Assembly: GCA_007128075.1 (NCBI GenBank)
Contig: SKYD01000065.1
Span: 1-6,104 of the forward strand
Reading direction: 5' to 3'
DNA from: Thiorhodovibrio sp.
GTDB lineage: Bacteria; Pseudomonadota; Gammaproteobacteria; Chromatiales; Chromatiaceae
DNA length: 6,104 bases
Shown: one piece after another, positions 1-5,743 of the stretch
Numbering within the stretch: position 1 is the first letter of the stretch
How the letters are laid out: the number at the start of each line of letters is the position of its first letter
Program-made: the position numbers and the translations under genes
The notes under the pieces: generated by a model
What the model was told of the DNA's origin: nothing
What the model saw: the letters and a program-made list of their open reading frames with translations, nothing else
Databases searched by the model: none

Positions 1-389
1 ACGGAATGCACGGGCTGCCATTTGTGCTGGCAATGTCAGGGCTTGTACTGGCAACGGTGATCTGGTGGCTGTGGCATAAGATCAATCCCAATATCGACCT
101 CTGGCTGCAAGACAAAGCCGGCCCGCTGACCAAAATTCTGAACGATAAATACGGGTTTGATGACTTTAACCAGCGTATCTTTGCCGGTGGTGGGCGCGCA
201 CTTGGTCAGGCATTGTGGACGACCGGTGATCGCACCATCATTGACGGCGCAGTGGTCAATGGCTCGGCGCGTGCTGTCGGCTGGATTGCCGAACGGGTGC
301 GCTGGCTACAATCGGGGCTGTTATATCACTATGCGATTGCCATGATCATTGGGTTGGTGGTGATGCTGACGATTTATGTGGCACTGTAA
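1..389 (+). CDS. nuoL: NADH-quinone oxidoreductase subunit L, C-terminal part (partial, 5' end outside window)
   Basis: This is the 3' end of the largest membrane subunit of respiratory complex I, one of three antiporter-like subunits that pump protons as NADH electrons pass to quinone. The open frame enters from the left edge (first full codon at position 3) and stops with TAA at 387-389, leaving about 129 codons. The visible part has a hydrophobic segment near its start (FVLAMSGLVLATVIWWLW), then a polar stretch containing LNDKYGFDDFNQ and WTTGDRTIIDG. These are typical of the region before the last helix of NuoL, where the long lateral helix ends. A final membrane helix follows (YAIAMIIGLVVMLTIYVAL). 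The antiporter core with its Lys/Glu residues lies outside the window. nuoM follows, but only after a 0.9 kb accessory insertion, which is unusual because nuoL and nuoM are normally nearly adjacent. Identification rests on this tail and on the nuoM-nuoN context. Confidence 0.95.
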   Translation, partial: GMHGLPFVLAMSGLVLATVIWWLWHKINPNIDLWLQDKAGPLTKILNDKYGFDDFNQRIFAGGGRALGQALWTTGDRTIIDGAVVNGSARAVGWIAERVRWLQSGLLYHYAIAMIIGLVVMLTIYVAL

Positions 390-408
390 TATAGCACGAA
401 TTGTTTTT

Positions 409-413
409 GAAGG
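409..413 (+). promoter_or_regulatory. ribosome binding site supporting a TTG start
   Basis: GAAGG lies 10 nt before the TTG at 424. An in-frame TGA at 415-417 leaves only GTA and TTG before the Lys-Thr-Asn codons, so TTG 424 is the first possible start. It gives an N-terminus (MKTNYVLIDYENV) that begins directly at the first strand of the PIN/NYN fold. Confidence 0.6.
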
Positions 414-423
414 TTGATGCGTA

Positions 424-1065
424 TTGAAGACCAATTATGTGCTGATCGACTACGAAAATGTAAAGCCAGATAACTTATCGTTGCTTATCGAGCATGACTT
501 TTTTAAGGTCATTGTGTTTGTTGGTGCGAATCAAGAGAAAATACCTTTTGATCTTGCGGCTGCATTGCAATCACTCGGTAATAAAGCGGAATATGTTAAA
601 ATTAGTGGCAACGGTTCTAATGCTTTAGATTTCCATATTGCATATTACATCGGTGTTCTATCCGCACGCGAAAAAGGGCATTGCTTTTATATTGTTTCTA
701 AAGATACTGGATTTGATCCATTAATTGAACACCTTAAAGAAAAGAAGGTTCCTGCACAGCGAGTGAAAGATATAGTAGAAATTTTAAACATTACATCAAA
801 AAATAAAGATGAAAAACAAGTCGCTAGCAAGGTAGATACCTTTAAAGCTACTCCTTTAGATCAAAAAATTGAAAAAGTGGTCGGTGATTTAGTTAAACGA
901 GGTCAATCGCGCCCTCGTAAAGTATCAACATTATCGACAACCATCAATTCTTTATTTATGAAAAAACTAAAAGAATCCGATATTCTTGAAATTATTAATA
1001 AAATGAAGAAAGAGAAGCTAATTGTAGTCGATAAAGAAGCGGTTCGTTATAATTTACCTAAATGA
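424..1065 (+). CDS. PIN/NYN-like domain protein with C-terminal helical (winged-helix-like) region
   Basis: A 213-residue protein whose first ~120 residues show a PIN/NYN-type nuclease fold, a group that usually cleaves RNA using clustered acidic residues. The visible motifs are LIDYENV (D9, E11, N12), ISGNGSNALDFHIAYYIG (D69) and IVSKDTGFDPLI (D94, D98). All four acidic positions expected of a catalytic site are present, so the domain looks intact. Residues ~121-140 form a charged, Lys-rich linker. Residues ~141-213 form a helical domain ending in a short strand pair (KLIVVDKEAVRYNLP), resembling a winged helix that could bind nucleic acid; this is inferred by eye. The start is TTG. The gene sits 34 nt after nuoL, in the same direction. 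Its codon use is rich in AAA, ATT and TTA, clearly more AT-rich than the GC-richer nuo genes, which points to horizontal acquisition. The substrate is unknown. It has no VapB-like partner next to it, so a classical toxin role is not supported. Confidence 0.8.
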   Translation: MKTNYVLIDYENVKPDNLSLLIEHDFFKVIVFVGANQEKIPFDLAAALQSLGNKAEYVKISGNGSNALDFHIAYYIGVLSAREKGHCFYIVSKDTGFDPLIEHLKEKKVPAQRVKDIVEILNITSKNKDEKQVASKVDTFKATPLDQKIEKVVGDLVKRGQSRPRKVSTLSTTINSLFMKKLKESDILEIINKMKKEKLIVVDKEAVRYNLPK

Positions 1066-1066
1066 G

Positions 1067-1231
1067 ATGCACCCCACAAACGACTTTGACTACAATGATG
1101 TTCGCCGCTTTTTTGAGAGAAAACAAAAAATGTTAGCCGAACAGCGTTCGCGGTTGTGGCAACAAGCCAAAGCCGATGCTGAGACAATCGTTGAGCGGGT
1201 GATTGCTCATCATCAACCAACGCGCCTTTAG
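1067..1231 (+). pseudogene. truncated nucleotidyltransferase (MNT-type) N-terminal remnant
   Basis: A 54-codon open frame that starts 1 nt after the stop of the PIN/NYN gene and ends at TAG 1229-1231. The product (MHPTNDFDYNDVRRFFERKQ...AETIVERVIAHHQPTRL) resembles the N-terminal helix of small bacterial nucleotidyltransferases. In that family such a helix (RRFFE...LW..A..D...IV..I...Y.P.RI) leads straight into the YQWGSLL-type strand and the GSxxxxxSDxD active site. Here the frame stops exactly where that strand should begin, so the GS and DxD catalytic motifs are absent and the protein cannot be an active transferase. Full-length members are about 150 residues or longer, and many pair with HEPN proteins as toxin-antitoxin systems; no HEPN gene is visible. 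It could alternatively be a genuine small protein. Assignment is from pattern memory and is moderate. Confidence 0.5.
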
Positions 1232-1290
1232 CCAAAGGACAGGTAAATTTATGAAAGCGTACAAGCCATTAGCTGTGTCGAAATAATAAC

Positions 1291-1296
1291 GGAGAG
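1291..1296 (+). promoter_or_regulatory. ribosome binding site of nuoM
   Basis: GGAGAG is 8 nt before the ATG at 1305 and fixes the nuoM start. Its presence right after the accessory genes shows that the native translation signal of nuoM survived the insertion. Confidence 0.75.
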
Positions 1297-1304
1297 CAAC
1301 CGGA

Positions 1305-2849
1305 ATGATTGAGTTTCCTTGGCTAACGCTGACGATCTGGCTGCCAATTCTTGGTGGGGTTGCCGTGATTGTGAGCGGTGATAAAACCGCCGAACTAACC
1401 AAATGGCTGGCATTGATTGTTGCTGTGCTGACATTTTTGGTGAGCCTGCCGCTATGGCTGAATTTTAACCCGCATGGCGGCATTCAATTTATTGAGCGCA
1501 CGCCCTGGATTCCGTCATTTAATGTCTATTATTATCTGGGCGTTGATGGCATTTCCATGCCGTTGATTATCCTGACCACTTTTATCACCATGTTTGTGGT
1601 CATCGCTGGCTGGGAGGTCATTACTTACAAGCCTTCGCATTACATGGCGGCATTTTTGATCATGGAAGGCATTATGGTCGGGGTGTTTTCAGCACTCGAT
1701 GCCATTTTGTTTTATGTCTTTTGGGAAGCGATGCTGATTCCGATGTTTATTATTATCGGTATCTGGGGCGGTCCCAATCGGGTTTATGCCACGATTAAAT
1801 TTTTCTTGTATACCTTCTTTGGCTCGGTGTTCATGCTGGTCGCCTTGATCTACATGTATTTCCAAGCCGGAAGTTTCAGCATTCTTGATTTCCAGCAACT
1901 GCCGCTGGGCATGACCGCTCAGGTTTTGATTTTTATCGCCTTTTTGCTTGCCTTTGCGGTCAAGGTGCCGATGTTTCCGGTGCATACTTGGCTGCCCGAT
2001 GCCCATGTTGAGGCACCCACTGGCGGCTCAGTGATTCTAGCCGCGATCATGCTGAAAATCGGTGGCTATGGCTTTTTACGCTTTAGTCTGCCAATCACGC
2101 CCGATGCCAGTGCCAGTTTAGATGGGCTGATCATTGCCTTGTCGCTGATTGCCATTGTGTATATTGGTTTTGTGGCACTGGTGCAAAAGGACATGAAAAA
2201 GCTCATTGCCTATTCCTCAATTGCGCACATGGGATTTGTTACCCTGGGCTTTTTTATTATCTTTGCGATCTTTCGTCGTCCCGAAGTCACCTCGGGTGCG
2301 GTCATGGCGCTGGAAGGCGGCATGGTGCAGATGATCTCGCATGGCTTTATCTCCGGTGCGCTGTTTTTATGCGTCGGGGTGCTGTATGATCGTGTACACA
2401 GCCGCGAGATTGCCGACTATGGCGGCGTGATTCATGTCATGCCCTGGTTTGGTGCCTTTGTTGTCTTTTTTGCGATGGCGAATGCCGGGCTGCCTGGCAC
2501 CTCGGGGTTTGTTGGCGAGTTAATGGTGATCCTTGCCGCGTTTCGTGCTGATTTTTGGTATGCCTTCTTGGCAGCAACCACCTTGATCCTTGCTGCTGCT
2601 TTCACGCTGTGGATGGTCAAGCGGGTGATCTTTGGCGAGATCGGCAACGACAAGGTTGCCAAACTCCAGGATATCAATCGCCGTGAGATGCTCAATCTTG
2701 GGGTGCTTGCCGCTGCGGTGCTGGCGATTGGCATCTGGCCAAAACCACTGGTTGATGTCATGGAGCCGACGCTCCAGCATCTGGTCGAGCAGATTCAGGT
2801 CAGCAAAATCCCCGGGGTGGCGGCTGAGATTGCGCAGTCGCTTAAATAA
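1305..2849 (+). CDS. nuoM: NADH-quinone oxidoreductase subunit M
   Basis: A 514-residue polytopic membrane protein, one of the three antiporter-like proton-pumping subunits in the membrane arm of complex I. The length fits the family (about 500 residues). Key residues are in place. E141 is in FYVFWEAMLIPMF (equivalent to E. coli E144). K220 is in AFAVKVPMFPVHTWLPDAH (K234), the most conserved stretch of the family. K251 is in MLKIGGYG (K265). E405 is in GTSGFVGELM (E407). H308 and its surroundings (YSSIAHMGF) are also typical. Hydrophobic helices run throughout, with a short charged cytoplasmic loop near 445-461. The start ATG has a good GGAGAG site. nuoN follows after 17 nt and is surely co-transcribed. 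The protein looks complete and functional. The only oddity is upstream, where an accessory insertion separates it from nuoL. Confidence 0.98.
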   Translation: MIEFPWLTLTIWLPILGGVAVIVSGDKTAELTKWLALIVAVLTFLVSLPLWLNFNPHGGIQFIERTPWIPSFNVYYYLGVDGISMPLIILTTFITMFVVIAGWEVITYKPSHYMAAFLIMEGIMVGVFSALDAILFYVFWEAMLIPMFIIIGIWGGPNRVYATIKFFLYTFFGSVFMLVALIYMYFQAGSFSILDFQQLPLGMTAQVLIFIAFLLAFAVKVPMFPVHTWLPDAHVEAPTGGSVILAAIMLKIGGYGFLRFSLPITPDASASLDGLIIALSLIAIVYIGFVALVQKDMKKLIAYSSIAHMGFVTLGFFIIFAIFRRPEVTSGAVMALEGGMVQMISHGFISGALFLCVGVLYDRVHSREIADYGGVIHVMPWFGAFVVFFAMANAGLPGTSGFVGELMVILAAFRADFWYAFLAATTLILAAAFTLWMVKRVIFGEIGNDKVAKLQDINRREMLNLGVLAAAVLAIGIWPKPLVDVMEPTLQHLVEQIQVSKIPGVAAEIAQSLK

Positions 2850-2854
2850 CATTT

Positions 2855-2859
2855 GGAAG
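2855..2859 (+). promoter_or_regulatory. ribosome binding site of nuoN
   Basis: GGAAG, 7 nt before the ATG at 2867, within the 17-nt gap between nuoM and nuoN. Confidence 0.6.
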
Positions 2860-2866
2860 ACTCATC

Positions 2867-4303
2867 ATGCCTTTTGAATCTGCGTCCTTGATCGCTGTCC
2901 TGCCTGAGCTGGTGCTGCTGATCACCGCCTGTGTGGTGCTGATTGCTGATCTTTACCTGCGCGATGATCAGCGCGGCCTCAATCACACCCTCACCATTCT
3001 CGGTCTCGGTGCCGCTTTGGGCGCGATTGGTCTGGTCAGTGAGCCAGGCGCAACCTTGGCATTTAGTGCCAGCTTTGTGCGCGATCCGTTAAGCGATGTG
3101 CTCAAGGGCGTGATTTTGGTTGTCAATTTGTTGTTGTTTGTCTATTCACGCGAGTATATGCGCGAGCGCAAGCTGTGGGTGGGCGAATACCATGCGCTGA
3201 TTTTATTTGCCACCCTGGGCATGTTGATCATGGTGTCTGCCAATAGCTTTTTAACCCTCTATCTGGGGCTGGAACTGTTGGCGCTGTGTTTGTATGCACT
3301 GGTGGCGTTTGATCGAGAGTCCACCGTGGGCGCTGAGGCGGCAATGAAATATTTTGTCCTCGGTGCGCTTGGCTCGGGGTTGCTGCTCTACGGCATCTCG
3401 ATGCTCTATGGTGCCAGCGGCGGCTTTGGTTTTGCTGAGGTTGCCGAGCAGGTCATCGCCGACGGCATGAGCAACAAAGTGCTGACGCTGGGCATGGTGT
3501 TTGTGTTGATCGGGGTGGCGTTTAAGTTTGGTGCGGTGCCCTTTCATACCTGGATGCCGGATGTCTATCAGGGCGCGCCCACGCCGATTGTGCTGTTGAT
3601 TTCCAGTGCGCCCAAGGTCGCTGCATTTGCAATGGCGGTGCGGATTCTGATTCAGGCGCTTGGCGGCTTGCAGCCCGATTGGGGGCAGATTTTAATTATT
3701 TTAGCGGTGCTGTCGATGGCATTGGGCAATGTCGTCGCGGTGGCACAAACCAACATCAAGCGCATGTTGGCGTATTCGACCATTGCCCATGTCGGTTTTA
3801 TCTTTCTGGGGCTGTTGGCGGGAACCCAAGAAGGCTATGCTGCGGCGATGTTCTACACCATTATCTACGCTTTGATGTCCGCCGGTGCCTTTGGCGTGCT
3901 GGCGATGCTCTCAACCCAAGGCGCGGATGTCCAAGAGCTCACGGATATCAAGGGGCTGAATGACCGCGATAGCTGGCTTGCGGCGATGATGGCGCTGATG
4001 ATGTTTTCAATGGCGGGAGTGCCGCCAGCCGTGGGCTTTATTGCCAAGCTGTTGGTGCTCGATGCCGTGGTCAGTATTGGCCTGACCTGGCTGGCGGTGG
4101 TGGCAGTGGCGTTCTCGATCATCGGCGCGTTTTATTATCTGCGCGTGGTCAAGATGATCTACTTCGACCAGCCAACCACTGAGCTGCCATTGGCGATCAG
4201 CGGCGATGCCCGCGTGGCAATCAGCATCAACGGAATGGCAATTTTGTTACTGGGATTTTTCCCGGCAACCCTGTTATCGCTTTGCGAAAATGTGTTTTAT
4301 TGA
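2867..4303 (+). CDS. nuoN: NADH-quinone oxidoreductase subunit N
   Basis: A 478-residue membrane protein, the third antiporter-like subunit of complex I and normally the last gene of the nuo operon. The length is close to the usual ~485. Conserved charged residues are present. E136 is in LYLGLELLALCLYAL (E. coli E133). K220 is in GVAFKFGAVPFHTWMPDVYQGAPTP (K217). K250 is in ISSAPKVAAF (K247). K394 is in VGFIAKLLVL (K395). YSTIAHVGF, the TM-helix motif shared with NuoM, is at 303-311. It begins 17 nt after nuoM. The last residues (LLSLCENVFY) end at TGA 4301-4303, and a duplicated piece of thiG begins only 9 nt later. The extreme 3' end and the original downstream region, including any operon terminator, may therefore have been altered. 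The core enzyme sequence shows no damage. Confidence 0.98.
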   Translation: MPFESASLIAVLPELVLLITACVVLIADLYLRDDQRGLNHTLTILGLGAALGAIGLVSEPGATLAFSASFVRDPLSDVLKGVILVVNLLLFVYSREYMRERKLWVGEYHALILFATLGMLIMVSANSFLTLYLGLELLALCLYALVAFDRESTVGAEAAMKYFVLGALGSGLLLYGISMLYGASGGFGFAEVAEQVIADGMSNKVLTLGMVFVLIGVAFKFGAVPFHTWMPDVYQGAPTPIVLLISSAPKVAAFAMAVRILIQALGGLQPDWGQILIILAVLSMALGNVVAVAQTNIKRMLAYSTIAHVGFIFLGLLAGTQEGYAAAMFYTIIYALMSAGAFGVLAMLSTQGADVQELTDIKGLNDRDSWLAAMMALMMFSMAGVPPAVGFIAKLLVLDAVVSIGLTWLAVVAVAFSIIGAFYYLRVVKMIYFDQPTTELPLAISGDARVAISINGMAILLLGFFPATLLSLCENVFY

Positions 4304-4312
4304 TTTATGTGT

Positions 4313-4558
4313 CAAATACCGCGATCTGGAACAAACCCGCCAGGGGATTGAGACCAGCAGCGCTGAGATCGTCACCATTGCGCTGCGCCGCACCAACATC
4401 GGGCAAAATCCCGATGAGCCAAATATTCTCGATGTGCTTTCGCCTAAGCGTTATACCATCCTGCCCAACACCGCGGGTTGTTATGATGTGGATTCGGCAG
4501 TGCGCACCTGTCGTCTTGCCCGTGAGCTGTTTGATGGGCACAATTTAGTGAAACTTGA
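4313..4558 (+). repeat. direct repeat, copy A (thiG internal fragment)
   Basis: 246 bp aligned without gaps to 5821-6066 (offset 1508 bp), with 235 matches (95.5%). Runs of about 53 and 74 bp are identical. Similarity stops abruptly on both sides: the 22 bp before share only 9 matches, and the bases after differ. Confidence 0.95.
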
Positions 4559-4565
4559 CACCTAG
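4313..4565 (+). pseudogene. internal thiG fragment (duplicate of codons 27-108)
   Basis: The frame reads KYRDLEQTRQGIETSSAEIV... to LVKL, then D-T-stop (TAG 4563-4565). It matches the thiG that starts at 5744. There is no in-frame start codon close by, the first 26 codons are missing, and the sequence leaves thiG just after the catalytic Lys codon, so only about one third of the enzyme is encoded. Against the intact copy I count 11 substitutions in 246 bp with no indels: 7 synonymous and 4 amino-acid changing (A37G, A40T, G42S, L99F). The frame has stayed open despite having no evident function, so the duplication is probably fairly recent. It lies 9 nt after nuoN in the same direction and would be transcribed by read-through from the nuo operon. 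Confidence 0.9.
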
Positions 4566-4607
4566 CACACTAAGTTTAATATCAATGTGACTAACCAGAA
4601 AAGCATG

Positions 4608-5015
4608 TTATTCCACGCTTAAGCACCGAAAACCAGCTTGACTAAAATGGCGATCAAAGGTCAGTGCATCCTCAATCTCCATTTCGCGCATCACGATAAA
4701 CGACACACAGTCGATCAAGCCCCAATTTTTATCAGCATGACTTGCATACAGGGTTAAGCCACGCCGAAACAGCAGCGGATTAAGATGCACCACTGTTGTA
4801 TCTGGAGTATTCAGGAAATAATGAATAATTTCAGCACCTTGTGCTTTAAAGCGTTTCGCAAGGGCATTGCCAACTTCCAACAAAATCGCATCCGTAGTGA
4901 CGAACGGATAGCCTTCATAGTGTTCCGCTAAAATCTGCGCTTCATGGTGGTGATCATCTTGTTCGTTAATTAAACCGATGACAAAGCCAGTATACACAAA
5001 GATCGATTTAAGCAT
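4608..5015 (-). CDS. PIN-domain (VapC-type) toxin with altered first catalytic residue
   Basis: A 135-residue PIN-domain protein; VapC-type members are RNases that cut tRNA or other RNA using three to four acidic residues and Mg2+. Visible elements are the N-terminal strand KSIFVYTGFVIGLINEQDDHH, TTDAILLEVGNAL with E47, NWGLIDCVSF with D102, and ALTFDRHF with D121. The first strand of the family normally reads VDT, but here residue 8 is Tyr (TAT, bases 4994-4992) in place of Asp, a one-base change from GAT. The D8-E47-D102 metal site therefore lacks one member, and activity is likely reduced or lost (inference). The chosen ATG at 5015 overlaps the antitoxin stop by 8 nt; a GTG at 5027 would add four residues (MAKN). 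It is cotranscribed with the antitoxin and convergent with the thiG fragment, with a 42-nt gap (4566-4607) in which I see no clear hairpin. Confidence 0.85.
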   Translation of the reverse strand: MLKSIFVYTGFVIGLINEQDDHHHEAQILAEHYEGYPFVTTDAILLEVGNALAKRFKAQGAEIIHYFLNTPDTTVVHLNPLLFRRGLTLYASHADKNWGLIDCVSFIVMREMEIEDALTFDRHFSQAGFRCLSVE

Positions 5016-5223
5016 GTTTTTCGCCACTCAAATAAGCGTCGATATTTTCAGCAAAATCTTTGGGACCAGAAATTTTCACGGTTTTCAGGTTCGCCATCAA
5101 CCCTGATTGTGGCTCTCGCGTGATTTGCATTTGCAAGGATTTCACAATACGATACAGGGTATCCAAATATTGAGTATCGACAAGGTCGATTTCGGATTTA
5201 ATCACTTCTCTGTTCACAATCAT
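5008..5223 (-). CDS. putative antitoxin of the PIN-toxin pair
   Basis: A 71-residue protein encoded directly upstream of, and overlapping by 8 nt, the PIN toxin; this order and overlap are typical of toxin-antitoxin operons. It begins MIVNREVIKSEIDLVDTQYL and continues with DTLYRIVKSLQ, probably a helical N-terminus. It ends in an acidic, helical stretch (GPKDFAENIDAYLSGEKHA) that could bind the toxin. I see no clear AbrB or ribbon-helix-helix motif, so the antitoxin family is not settled. The ATG at 5223 was chosen because GGGAGA stands 7 nt upstream (5236-5231). The frame stays open upstream to 5337, but that part looks like a remnant of another gene. The antitoxin role is inferred from position and size, not from a recognised domain. 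Confidence 0.7.
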   Translation of the reverse strand: MIVNREVIKSEIDLVDTQYLDTLYRIVKSLQMQITREPQSGLMANLKTVKISGPKDFAENIDAYLSGEKHA

Positions 5224-5230
5224 GATATTT

Positions 5231-5236
5231 TCTCCC
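5231..5236 (-). promoter_or_regulatory. ribosome binding site deciding the antitoxin start
   Basis: GGGAGA on the minus strand, 7 nt before the ATG at 5223. It is the best Shine-Dalgarno-like site in the region and argues against the longer frame that begins with TTG at 5337. Confidence 0.6.
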
Positions 5237-5244
5237 ATTGTGGT

Positions 5245-5337
5245 AACAACAAACAGCATCACTGTGATGTTATCCTCGCTACTCGCGCTATTGGCAGCGG
5301 CTTGCGCCTTCGCCGACAGCGGATCGTCACGGCTCAA
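5245..5337 (-). pseudogene. remnant resembling the C-terminal tail of a PP2C-type phosphatase
   Basis: The 31 codons upstream of the antitoxin read DDPLSAKAQAAANSASSEDN followed by ITVMLFVV. The last part looks like the final strand of PP2C/SpoIIE-like serine/threonine phosphatases, where a short helix and the motif (S/G)xDNITV are followed by hydrophobic residues. No other part of such an enzyme (DG, GD or metal-binding Asp motifs) is present. The frame continues into the antitoxin without a stop codon. The match is short and made by eye, so it may be coincidence. Confidence 0.35.
5257..5269. repeat. 13-bp inverted repeat upstream of the antitoxin gene
   Basis: CATCAC-T-GTGATG is a perfect 6-bp-arm palindrome centred about 40 bp upstream of the antitoxin ATG. 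Its position would suit an autoregulatory operator of a toxin-antitoxin operon, but it also lies within the ITV codons of the PP2C-like remnant, so it may be chance. No convincing -35/-10 pair was found next to it. Confidence 0.3.
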
Positions 5338-5645
5338 TGGTCGGGTTGTGCATCGCCAATAGCTCGGCGAGACGATAACCGCTATACACTAGAATATCCC
5401 CATGATGCGGTGAAAGCTCGCGCACCAGTTCCAGCAGCGCCTGGGGTTGCTGGAAGGGTTCGCCGCCGGTGATGGTGACGCCGACTCCTGGTGTTGCTAC
5501 TTGGCAGATCAATCGTACAATATCGGACACTGAACGAGCACGCCCGTCATCCGCTGCCCACAGGGCATGCGCGGTCGCGCAGCCCAGTATCCACAGACCA
5601 ACCCGATGCCCCGCGCTTCATACGGAAAGACTAGAATCGGTTAGT
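5327..5645 (-). pseudogene. frameshifted NrdG-like radical SAM (4Fe-4S) activase remnant
   Basis: On the minus strand the frame from 5530 to 5327 reads SDIVRLICQVATPGVGVTIT, then GGEPFQQPQALLELVRELS and GDILVYSGYRLAELLAM, and stops at TGA. TGGEP followed by a Gln/Pro pair and the ILVYSGY strand are hallmarks of NrdG/PflA-like small radical SAM proteins. Upstream, pieces of the expected N-terminus occur in different frames: EARGIGL, then LWILGC after a 2-nt shift, then CP from the iron-sulfur motif CxxxCxxC in another frame, then DDGRARSVSDIV. Three spaced cysteines cannot be assembled in any single frame, so the cluster-binding loop is broken. The C-terminal half is also missing, since the family is about 180-220 residues. 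It is a decayed gene; the substrate of its ancestor cannot be told. Confidence 0.65.
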
Positions 5646-5743
5646 ATAGCCTGTTATGCTGTTGCGATGCGCGATCATCGTGATCTTTCGCCGCCCGCTT
5701 GGCGTGCGACTCCCTAATATTTAGACTTTACAAAGACACTTCG
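5646..5743. other. thiG upstream region, no feature recognised
   Basis: A 98-bp non-coding stretch before thiG. I see no TPP-riboswitch (thi-box) conserved core and no convincing -35/-10 pair. The only ribosome-binding candidate is a weak AAAGAC (5732-5737), 6 nt before the ATG. Confidence 0.5.

Noticed and set aside
1251..1286. 11-codon open frame (MKAYKPLAVSK) with an AAAGGACAGG site upstream, just before nuoM
   Set aside because: Too short to support as a gene. It could be a leader peptide or a scrap from the insertion, but nothing in the sequence favours either.
1689..2006. Minus-strand open frames inside nuoM and nuoN (for example 1689-2006, 2520-2852, 3251-3547)
   Set aside because: They lie opposite well-conserved membrane-protein genes and have low-complexity, His/Gln/Arg-rich translations typical of antisense shadows.
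4206..4565. 119-codon open frame overlapping the nuoN end and the thiG fragment
   Set aside because: Its first part is an out-of-frame shadow of nuoN; only the part from 4313 matches thiG. It is annotated as a pseudogene fragment and not as a fusion protein.
5224..5337. Longer antitoxin form starting with TTG at 5337
   Set aside because: The added residues look like a phosphatase tail, TTG is a weak start, and a strong GGGAGA site precedes the ATG at 5223.
5646..5743. TPP riboswitch before thiG
   Set aside because: The conserved thi-box core was not found in the 98 bp between the radical SAM remnant and the start codon.
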